Positions 8,001 through 14,058 of a stretch of DNA of 14,058 bases are shown in pieces. The stretch covers positions 1 through 14,058 of the forward strand of contig CAZRIE010000110.1 of the NCBI GenBank assembly GCA_964600075.1, read 5' to 3'. The notes below the pieces were generated by a model that had not been told where the DNA came from, made no database searches, and saw only the letters and a list, made by a program, of their open reading frames with translations. The position numbers and the translations under genes are program-made. The DNA is from CAZRIE01 sp964600075. GTDB lineage: Bacteria > Bacteroidota > Bacteroidia > Flavobacteriales > Flavobacteriaceae. The first letter of the stretch is position 1. Each line of letters begins with the position of its first letter.

Positions 8001-11000
8001 GACCCTACCAATATTCGCGTTACGCTTAGTGCAGAACTCGAAATACCTCTTTCCTCTGGTAGTTTACTTGGTATGGTAGATGGTATTTCTGTACATTTCA
8101 ATGAACATGGCATTCCTATTCGAAAAGACGGCAATCCCGGAATTGATATCGAAGGAATCGGAGTAGGAATCGATGGTTTTGAAGCGGGTGGTATGCTCTT
8201 GACCGGTGTGGTGTATCTCGGTGGATTGGATGATCCAGAAGATTTGTTCTTTGCGGGAAAGGTCGGAGGAAAATTCAACGGCACGGGCGTGTCGGCCTTA
8301 TTGGCTCTTGGTATGAAAGGGCCACGAGGACTGTGTCTCGAAGTCAGTGGTGGGTCGGCAGGTATAACCCTGCCCTATGGTTTTTTGCTCACAGGGGCCG
8401 AAGGCGGGGTAGTTTTTCCAAATCTGGACGGAAGGGTAAGTAATGCCGACCCATGCGATATTCGAACCTATATTACCTTAAATGATGAAGGCAGGCCCGA
8501 ACGGACAAATCAAGCTCCGAAAAGTCGGCAGGAAATACCCAGCGACGAAAAAGTCATTCAACAATCGGATGAAGCGACGGTAAGTGAGGGTGCAGAGTTT
8601 TCCTGTCCCCAAGGCCAATGTCCTCCTCCGGCCGTTAGCATCATATCACAACCCCATCCTGACAGGCAAAAATACCCTGATAGAGTTATCATAAAGTTTA
8701 CTTCAATTGATGAGGTCATACTAAATGAGCTGGGAATAACACCTGAATTTTTCGCCCAGCTGGGGCTGACGACTCCAGAAGAAATCGCGGAAGTAACTGT
8801 GGGGAACATTTTTAATCTGGTCGAAGAAAATTTTCCCGACCTATCAACCTTATCCCTGACATCTGAAACACAAAATGAAGTAAACGAACTGGCCGGAAAA
8901 CTAAAAAACGATACACGCAGTATGTTGATCAACCAATTTTCCAGTGGTATTCAACTGGCGTTGATGAATAACAATAGCGTATATGAGGCGGTAAAAGAAA
9001 TGGCCTATGCCGGTATTCCCAGCCCTGAGACGACCCTTAAGCTAACAGGCACATTCTCCTATTCCGGTATATCTACATTTTTGTCGATTACCGGAGGATT
9101 TTCCATTAGTACGGTGATGATACCACAACCTGTGCCCTTGATCAGCACTGTGGGGATTCTTGGTTCTATCAATTTATTGGGCATACCCATGGGGACGGCT
9201 AGGCTGTTTTTGAACACTACCGATGCCAGTGGTACACCCTTATTATTACCTACTATTTGTGGTGATGTACATGTCGCTATTGGCCCTATCGAATTTGGTC
9301 AATTACGAATGAAATTTGAGGCGGAAGGTCTCACCCAAGGACTGGCCAATGCCAGTGTCACCTTTGCCGAACATTTGTCGGCACCGTTGGTTCATGAGCT
9401 GGTGAATCTGGTGGTACGGGAAGTACTAGAGCATCCTGATTATGACCCCAATCAACCTGAAAGTGCTCTTTCATTACTGAGTTTTCAGCAATTGGTAAGC
9501 TTCTCAGGCGCGTTAATAAATCTTCCATCGGAGCGAATTACTCCCGAAATCTTGGATTGTCTGATAGAGTTGACCAACAATGCTTGGGAAAGCTTTGATC
9601 CAAAATTTTTACTCTGTGGTCAAGTACAGCCCAAAATTTTTGGCTTAGGTCTTGGTAGTGAGTTGACGAGTGCCAAGATTAACATTGACAAAACGTCCTA
9701 CGCCGCCCAATTTGGTATATCGCCATCCGCAATTCTCAGTTATGTCTTTGGTAGTATTTTCCCTGCCATTGATAAGGCTACCGTGGGCATGGCCTTTAAA
9801 TTGCCAGACCCTGTAGGGCTGATGAATAAAATGCTGACTACTGATATGAGATCTTTGCAGGAGATGACGGCTTATCTGCAGGAAGGTTTTGAGCACGTTC
9901 TAGAAAATGCGACCTACACGGTGGAATATGAATTGACCCCAATGGGCCTAAAGATGGCCGATGCGGAAGCTCGTTTGCTCATGCCCGACTTGATGGATCA
10001 CCCCGCCTCTCCCAGTAGTACTTGGAAAAGACCGGAAGACCGAACAAATGAGAATTATATTTCGCGTTTGCAGCTATTATTGAGGGCCTTAGATGCTAAT
10101 GTATTGGCCAATCCGCTTTGGAAAGGTTCTTCAGAAGACTTAAATGTACTTACAGTCAACAATACATATGGATTGAGTTTTAAAAACTATTTCCCACACG
10201 GTGGCTTTCTGGGAGCAGCCAAACTGAGCGTTCCACTAGTGTTATTGGATGGGATTCCTCCCCAGTTGATCGCCGAAATGCTCAATTCGTCCGATATGCT
10301 ACAACGTTTCAATGTGGCCAAAAACATCTTGGAAAACTATATCCTCAAAACAGAAAATATCGGTCAACTGGCCTTTTACGTGCCTTTTCCCAATCCACCA
10401 ACTTTCACCATAGATGGTCAAGACCCAACACCAATGCAGATTGTCAAAAAAATGCAAGAAGATGGATTTGATTGGTCGGATGTGGAAGCAGGAGATTTGT
10501 TGTCTGTTGAACAAGCCTTTTTCAAAGGTCATATTCAAAATGCTCGCTTGCTGGGAATTCCTATTTTTGATGCTAGAGTAACTGCCTATGGACCAGATGC
10601 GACTACGAATAGTCCGGGCCTTTTCGAGATTAGTGCTGCCATCCCACAAAACTCATGGCTAAGCGAATTTATCGACAGTGCAGAAATGCGCTTTACCCTT
10701 AGCCAATCTCCGGTTCGCCCTGTAGATGAATACTTTAGCGAGCTGCTCGCACTAATGCAATACCATAAGAATCACTCCGGTCGTCTATCTAATACTGGTA
10801 CTGCCGTTGAAATATTCAGTAATTCTGACTTCAGTGGTGAAAAGCAATTCTTGGAAATAGGTACTTACCGGACCAAAGATTTGAAAATTGGCAATGATCA
10901 GTTGAGTTCGATTCGTATTCCTCAAGATGCGGGCTTGCAGGTTATTCTTTATGAGGGAGATAATTTTCAGGGAAGAAACATTGTACTTACCGGCAGTATC

Positions 11001-13820
11001 AATGGCCTGGGCAATTTCAATGAAATTGTTTCCTCCATTCGCGTTTTGCGCACAACGCCTTTAGATAATTTAGTCGCACTGTTTACCGAAGGGCTTCCCA
11101 AAATGATTATGCAAACTGAAGTAGATAAAATGCGCATTCCGGATGTACTAACTAATTTTATTCGGGTGGAGGCCAACACTTCGTTGGCTATTACCGCCTA
11201 TAGTCCTTTTTACAATCCTAATGCAGTGGGTACGGACCTGAATGCCCAGCTAAAGCGCAATGGGGGTACATGCTTTACCTTTAAATGCAAGTTTGGCATC
11301 TCCAATATTTTTGAAGTAGACGTACCCAAGGCTCAGTTTGCCTTACTGCCATTTAACGATACCTCAATATTGCCCAAAATCCTTGGTGAGTTTGTAATCA
11401 ATAAGATTGATCTTCCCTTTGGTTTAGCCGCGATAGAGCAAGCTAGAATTTATTTCAATAGCGCACCTAAGAAAGGGGAAAACCTTTTAGAGATAAAGGG
11501 AAACATGTCACACCTTCCGTTGGGATTGTTCAACTTAGTGCCCTTACGCGGAAAGTGGGTTTCTACAACTTTGACTGTGGGGAATGTAAATAATAGTGGA
11601 AATTTTACTACTAGCCTTTCAGCGCTTAGGTTTCAAAAAGCCGGTTTCATAAGATCGGATCTCGCCCTTTATGGTAGTGTAATAAACCAACCAATTAATA
11701 TTCACTCGGCTGCCATCTGGAATGCTAAAGTTGCAGGTCGAAGCATCGCTCTTTTTGTAGGTGCAATAGAAGTACTTCGACTATCATCCGGTACAACCTT
11801 ATCGGGTTCAGTAAAAGGGAAGGGGTTTTCCACTGCACTGGTACAGCTTACTTTGCCAGTTGATGTAAAACTTACTGCTTTTCCTGGTCACGCTATTCTC
11901 AAACAAAGACTTAGCTCACCGAATGGAGGGCAGGCGACCTTGACAATCAATAGTAATGGTACTTTTTCACTGAAAGCAATTGCTGCACCATTTAATTTCG
12001 GCCTAATCCAAATTTCAGGAGCCGGTAATCAAAACTTTGGTGTGCAGATCTCCAACCAGGGCTTCAAACTATCTGCCGGTGCGCAGTTGAACCTTAAAGG
12101 TATCACCCGAAAGCCTTATAACCTTAAACAATTTCAGATTCGCACAGATACGACCTTTTCGGTAGTGGCAACGGGAGGGAAAATCGGTATGGCTCAATTT
12201 TTTGAAATAACCGGTGGAAAATTACAAGTCAACCGGGGTAATTCGCAAACGTCGATTTCAGTGGTAAGCCCTTCTTTTTATCTATTTCCTGCAACATCTT
12301 TTAGCAACCAGCTATCCGTTGGTAATTTTTTCATTAATTCTAATGGCTACTTTGGAATTACTTCAGCAAATCAAAGCATCAATTTGCCGCGCTTAGTAAA
12401 GGCAAAAGGTAGTTTCCAATTTAGCAGAAATCAATCGGGAGTGAGCGGAAAGCTGAATAAAGCCAGTGTAAAACTCTTACCACTTAATTTGAATCTGAGT
12501 GGAAATGCCGTGATCAGCAGTAATGCTATTCAGATTTCATTGGTTGCCAAAGCTTATAAAGTAAGTGGTTTGATAGACATTAGCCCTGCCTCATGGCAAT
12601 TGGATTGGCAAAAGCAAAAAAGCTTTAGCCTAAAGGCCATCAGTCCCACTTTGAAAATCCTGAATAAAAGCCTGACACCCCTTGGGCAATTTGTCTTTAA
12701 CTGTAAAGATGATAGCAGCTTTTTAATTCGTTTTAGTACAAATTCGGAGCTGAATATTTTGTCAGGATTGTTAGAAATAGGGCCAGCCACAGTTGATTTT
12801 AGTAAATCCAAGGCTTCCATCTACAATCTAAAACTGCAAGCTAAGGTCAAAGTATTAAAAAATCCAGCCAGTGGGCAATGGATTTTAAACCAAACTACCG
12901 AGATTAATCTAGCCAACGGCAATTTCAAAAAAGAGATCACAGCTTTGCGAAATAAAACTTTTGCAGACGTGGGCCTAGCCAAGTTATATTCTAACAGCAG
13001 CAGCCGAACTTACCTTGCGAAGAGCAGCAGTAGTTATTATTTTGAGTTTAGCAAACTGAAGTTTTGGGTAATGAACATTGAGAACACAGTATCGGGAAGC
13101 TGTACTTCTTCGGGAGGTTTAAAACTAAAATGGACTACGGCCAAAGAATTACAGCTAGGACCATTTCGGCTACCAAGTCGAAAAGCGGAAGTAGTTACGA
13201 ACCTGAAGAATCGGAGTTTTAGTGTGAAAATTCCTGCTGGTAAATTAAAGGCACCTAATGTGACCGGTTTCCCTACTAGTGGCATCAATATTCCTCAACT
13301 CAATATCAACACTAGTGGCGATTTCGTAACCAACTTGAGCGCTTTCGCGATAAATGGTATTAATCTGAGTACCTCAGGAAGTAACAACACCATTAAATTA
13401 TATGGCAAAGACAAGAGAATAAAGATTCGCAATAAGGAAAGTCTTTGGGGGGCATCGGCAGATTTAAGTTTGGATATTAAGTCTGACGGTGCGGTGAGTG
13501 GTTATATCAGGGGATCCTTCAAATTGCGCAATATCACAGTAGGTTCGGTCAAGTTTAGCACCATCAATTTGGGGTCAGTAACCCTAACATACAATGCTTC
13601 GCGAAGTGACTATCAGTTTGAAGGAAAGGTCACCCTCAACAATGTGTCAGGGAAAAAGAAGAAGACAACTTTCAAAACTAAGAATGTCTGGAATATTCTA
13701 AAAGGCATTTTTGAAACCGTTACCGAAACAATAGTTACTTGGGCGGCTCGAACCTTCAAGATTCGTGTGACGTTGAAATTTGGTTCTGCTGGAAGTTCAT
13801 ATAGAATAAAAATTTTATGA
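5082..13820 (+). CDS. giant beta-rich repeat protein with beta-gamma crystallin domain
   Basis: The frame is unbroken for 2912 residues, and I do not recognise the whole protein. Visible layout: helical N-terminus (about 1-240); long beta-strand region (245-970) with a duplicated unit of about 490 residues; glycine-rich core (971-1116, GIGVGIDGFEAGGMLL, GFLLTGAEGGVVF); hydrophilic linker (about 1130-1200) with CPQGQC (C1175, C1180); helical insert (1200-1315); strands plus a second helical stretch (1420-1505); three LGIP/DLP-centred motifs (1366, 1824, 2111); one beta-gamma crystallin domain (1908-1989); and a Ser/Asn/Lys-rich strand array (about 2110-2912) with recurring N-x-x-G-x-F turns. 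There is no signal peptide, transmembrane helix or sorting domain, so the location is unknown. Alternating hydrophobic strands over thousands of residues recall repeating beta-groove (AsmA/TamB-like) or adhesin-like proteins. The glycine-rich core faintly recalls DUF6603 proteins. Both are inference. It is co-translated with the PhoD-like phosphatase and no terminator follows. Confidence 0.8.
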   Translation: MNHSTFGQLLIQDLQENLDLLIRGLNSPYSIFGFFPTMGWNIQGLASSNLPLITEKFVAIRQGLTELIKEEELTQAEVNSLGQQLESNFEVFCQEVMAGYFNNVTDEQMESFVKDTAQYLLVLFLAKNYPLLLQLSELIGVIKYETQEEIYLEEGGEYILLREQIPVYQLKTSHFLSLPLNFINEFISGLDLESGIGIEQFFEVLNQKLDEAIKEIRQVYGESLAEGIEVRLNSQGLTILGNVFKLSVLPEPLTFQLPPNDKLTLQINGNEFGLLWGELLDDINNTVPLISAGGIQLKLGETDILNANAELVLHISDTETYFELKGQTGLQLPADLIDEVEGELKSTAHFVYHYDIGGAYNLNLTDFNTSGSLRIGGAGGVQLSECNLNIQDISYPLPATGLDLKFQCTGTLSWQASGSVSQLQVKADYTNERLILSADADMYLGSGIWLQALEEQPIFHGEIHASGTYTLDVNALFKMPHQNGSTKDIEVQGNLTLVNTNGQLQLTQFSAASQVNNLTWELPGGIVLKSAHVRISNENQTFSAVIGGLLDLEGGQSVQITTAMLFPNVNDPTNIKIDTQVVIDRLNFFDQLYLFEGKVQLRVATKPLSGTLEIIESSAGFIAKGNLSIHPGLSDFHLAVEQLDSTFEFNTNGFELQLQSGSIFLPEVFNHGGTERASANIGDQPISLVYENQQLVFQMALVLSNFGIDFSENAGLVANLETAILSMSSSEPIPRITDAKGHIILPIPEQASINIAFDKVTWDILGYPDGVVHLTQNIIFPLGGGFELELLGGSQNGIQTGLTVIRNDNAQPQFILDGAVNLILPIDMLTKEEGDQIYIGSSGNISWRAGEMPVPHLEELRIGGNFRLGGTGGIKIQDGELTAAGIENMLKPSNDHPFLLLLSGKLFLGDDGPGAGINDASFTFIGDEYPLFDFQGFSIKPGEEQLGVMEQLPLKVRDLEVAFIEPDPLPAKLDPTNIRVTLSAELEIPLSSGSLLGMVDGISVHFNEHGIPIRKDGNPGIDIEGIGVGIDGFEAGGMLLTGVVYLGGLDDPEDLFFAGKVGGKFNGTGVSALLALGMKGPRGLCLEVSGGSAGITLPYGFLLTGAEGGVVFPNLDGRVSNADPCDIRTYITLNDEGRPERTNQAPKSRQEIPSDEKVIQQSDEATVSEGAEFSCPQGQCPPPAVSIISQPHPDRQKYPDRVIIKFTSIDEVILNELGITPEFFAQLGLTTPEEIAEVTVGNIFNLVEENFPDLSTLSLTSETQNEVNELAGKLKNDTRSMLINQFSSGIQLALMNNNSVYEAVKEMAYAGIPSPETTLKLTGTFSYSGISTFLSITGGFSISTVMIPQPVPLISTVGILGSINLLGIPMGTARLFLNTTDASGTPLLLPTICGDVHVAIGPIEFGQLRMKFEAEGLTQGLANASVTFAEHLSAPLVHELVNLVVREVLEHPDYDPNQPESALSLLSFQQLVSFSGALINLPSERITPEILDCLIELTNNAWESFDPKFLLCGQVQPKIFGLGLGSELTSAKINIDKTSYAAQFGISPSAILSYVFGSIFPAIDKATVGMAFKLPDPVGLMNKMLTTDMRSLQEMTAYLQEGFEHVLENATYTVEYELTPMGLKMADAEARLLMPDLMDHPASPSSTWKRPEDRTNENYISRLQLLLRALDANVLANPLWKGSSEDLNVLTVNNTYGLSFKNYFPHGGFLGAAKLSVPLVLLDGIPPQLIAEMLNSSDMLQRFNVAKNILENYILKTENIGQLAFYVPFPNPPTFTIDGQDPTPMQIVKKMQEDGFDWSDVEAGDLLSVEQAFFKGHIQNARLLGIPIFDARVTAYGPDATTNSPGLFEISAAIPQNSWLSEFIDSAEMRFTLSQSPVRPVDEYFSELLALMQYHKNHSGRLSNTGTAVEIFSNSDFSGEKQFLEIGTYRTKDLKIGNDQLSSIRIPQDAGLQVILYEGDNFQGRNIVLTGSINGLGNFNEIVSSIRVLRTTPLDNLVALFTEGLPKMIMQTEVDKMRIPDVLTNFIRVEANTSLAITAYSPFYNPNAVGTDLNAQLKRNGGTCFTFKCKFGISNIFEVDVPKAQFALLPFNDTSILPKILGEFVINKIDLPFGLAAIEQARIYFNSAPKKGENLLEIKGNMSHLPLGLFNLVPLRGKWVSTTLTVGNVNNSGNFTTSLSALRFQKAGFIRSDLALYGSVINQPINIHSAAIWNAKVAGRSIALFVGAIEVLRLSSGTTLSGSVKGKGFSTALVQLTLPVDVKLTAFPGHAILKQRLSSPNGGQATLTINSNGTFSLKAIAAPFNFGLIQISGAGNQNFGVQISNQGFKLSAGAQLNLKGITRKPYNLKQFQIRTDTTFSVVATGGKIGMAQFFEITGGKLQVNRGNSQTSISVVSPSFYLFPATSFSNQLSVGNFFINSNGYFGITSANQSINLPRLVKAKGSFQFSRNQSGVSGKLNKASVKLLPLNLNLSGNAVISSNAIQISLVAKAYKVSGLIDISPASWQLDWQKQKSFSLKAISPTLKILNKSLTPLGQFVFNCKDDSSFLIRFSTNSELNILSGLLEIGPATVDFSKSKASIYNLKLQAKVKVLKNPASGQWILNQTTEINLANGNFKKEITALRNKTFADVGLAKLYSNSSSRTYLAKSSSSYYFEFSKLKFWVMNIENTVSGSCTSSGGLKLKWTTAKELQLGPFRLPSRKAEVVTNLKNRSFSVKIPAGKLKAPNVTGFPTSGINIPQLNINTSGDFVTNLSAFAINGINLSTSGSNNTIKLYGKDKRIKIRNKESLWGASADLSLDIKSDGAVSGYIRGSFKLRNITVGSVKFSTINLGSVTLTYNASRSDYQFEGKVTLNNVSGKKKKTTFKTKNVWNILKGIFETVTETIVTWAARTFKIRVTLKFGSAGSSYRIKIL
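6048..7709 (+). repeat. two diverged copies of a coding unit, about 490 residues apart
   Basis: Residues 323-383 (6048-6230) and 814-876 (7521-7709) of the giant protein align. Both open with a G-x-h-x-L-x-L-P-x-D stretch (GLQLPADLID against VNLILPIDML). About 48-50 residues later come GSLRIGGAGGVQL (371-383) and GNFRLGGTGGIKI (864-876). The equal internal spacing supports an old tandem duplication of a beta-rich segment of roughly 490 residues. DNA identity between the copies is low. Confidence 0.6.
10803..11048 (+). other. beta-gamma crystallin domain inside the giant protein
   Basis: Residues 1908-1989 form a two-Greek-key beta-gamma crystallin unit. Motif one is VEIFSNSDFSGEKQFLEIG ending in N1938-D-Q-L-S-S. 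Motif two is VILYEGDNFQGRNIVL ending in N1980-E-I-V-S-S. Each shows the aromatic/glycine hairpin (F-x-G) and the (N/D)-(N/D/E)-x-x-S-S signature that binds Ca2+ in microbial crystallins, although E replaces the second N/D in motif two. It probably adds calcium-dependent stability or binding. Confidence 0.85.
11583..13491 (+). repeat. C-terminal strand array with N-x-x-G-x-F turns
   Basis: The giant protein's C-terminal third repeats a short turn motif: VNNSGNF (G2173), INSNGTF (G2293), INSNGYF (G2422), NLANGNF (G2613) and INTSGDF (G2746), with a weaker IKSDGAV (G2803). Gaps are about 120, 129, 191, 133 and 57 residues, so most steps are near 120-135. Sequences between the turns are alternating strands rich in Ser, Asn and Lys. 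This suggests diverged repeats of about 125 residues. Confidence 0.55.
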
Positions 13821-13873
13821 TTCTGATGCTATTAATAGTTTAAGACATCATAGACTTCGCCTTCGGCAGCTAG

Positions 13874-13978
13874 CATTATCGTTATGGCACCGGTGGTGAT
13901 TTTGATTCATGGCCTTTGATTGAAGGTGATTTATGGAAATTCTATAAAAAGCTCAATAAAGCTATTGAAGCATTATAA
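13874..13978 (+). pseudogene. 3' fragment of an unrecognised gene
   Basis: After a TAG at 13871-13873 a frame runs open to a TAA at 13976-13978, giving HYRYGTGGDFDSWP followed by LIEGDLWKFYKKLNKAIEAL. There is no ATG start. The amphipathic ending and the residue mix look like the tail of a real protein. I do not recognise it, and chance openness is possible at 34 codons. Confidence 0.3.
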
Positions 13979-14058
13979 TATTTAAGTTCAAGTAGGTTGG
14001 ATGAGCTGGTCAAAGTGAACCACGTGCGCCGGATTAAAGTGAGCATAGCAATAATTAT
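13979..14058. other. end of window, nothing recognised
   Basis: The last 80 bases hold no start codon with a long frame, no hairpin with a T-run and no RNA gene that I can see. The stretch from 13821 to 13873 holds a 10-bp palindrome CTATTAATAG (13829-13838) but no terminator for the operon. Confidence 0.4.

Noticed and set aside
7883..8284. 133-codon minus-strand frame rich in Ser, Pro and Ile
   Set aside because: It lies opposite the glycine-rich core of the giant gene; Gly codons read backwards give the Pro/Ser richness. No start context or motif.
8558..8932. 124-codon minus-strand frame
   Set aside because: Antisense to the linker and helical insert of the giant gene, with no recognisable protein features.
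10299..10649. 116-codon minus-strand frame
   Set aside because: Antisense to the giant gene with no motif; the opposite strand has a continuous protein with clear domains on both sides.
13821..13850. Terminator after the giant gene
   Set aside because: Only a 5-bp TGATG/CATCA stem with a long loop and a loopless palindrome are present, with no following T-run.

Overview
The window looks like a chromosomal segment of a marine, polysaccharide-degrading bacterium of the Bacteroidota, most likely a flavobacterium or relative. This rests on an AT-rich sequence, starts without clear Shine-Dalgarno sequences, a lipoprotein of glycoside hydrolase family GH117 (an agar-degrading family common in Zobellia-type bacteria), and a candidate -33/-7 promoter of the Bacteroidetes kind. 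Genus cannot be fixed from sequence alone.

Left part (1-2829): a patchwork. A DinB-fold gene (minus strand, 73-612) is bracketed by an 11-bp repeat. Next come a near-perfect palindrome (650-673) and the 3' end of a decayed tyrosine recombinase (695-889), then a minus-strand terminator hairpin (889-930). The GH117 lipoprotein gene follows (minus, 1054-2388). Between it and the plus-strand operon lies a 141-bp MITE-like element with 14-bp perfect terminal inverted repeats resembling IS6-type ends. It abuts a short open minus-strand frame that may be a cut coding remnant. This part reads as a zone of repeated insertion and deletion.

Right part (2830-13820): a two-gene operon that fills about 11 kb. 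The first gene encodes a 751-residue PhoD-like metallophosphatase with all four expected motif blocks. The second overlaps it by 4 bases (ATGA) and encodes a 2912-residue, almost all-beta protein that I cannot assign to a known function. The giant has an alpha-helical N-terminus, a duplicated unit of about 490 residues, a glycine-rich core, a hydrophilic linker with a CX4C pair, two helical inserts, three copies of a motif centred on LGIP/DLP, a beta-gamma crystallin domain with two Ca2+-binding type signatures, and a C-terminal array of strands marked by recurring N-x-x-G-x-F turns. Neither operon protein has a visible signal peptide or membrane anchor. This pair is the best candidate for an undescribed system. 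One possibility is a large beta-groove or beta-scaffold protein made together with a phosphodiesterase or phosphatase. That function is inference only.

The last 238 bases hold one short open frame that looks like the 3' end of a lost gene. No tRNA, rRNA, CRISPR array or intact transposase was seen.
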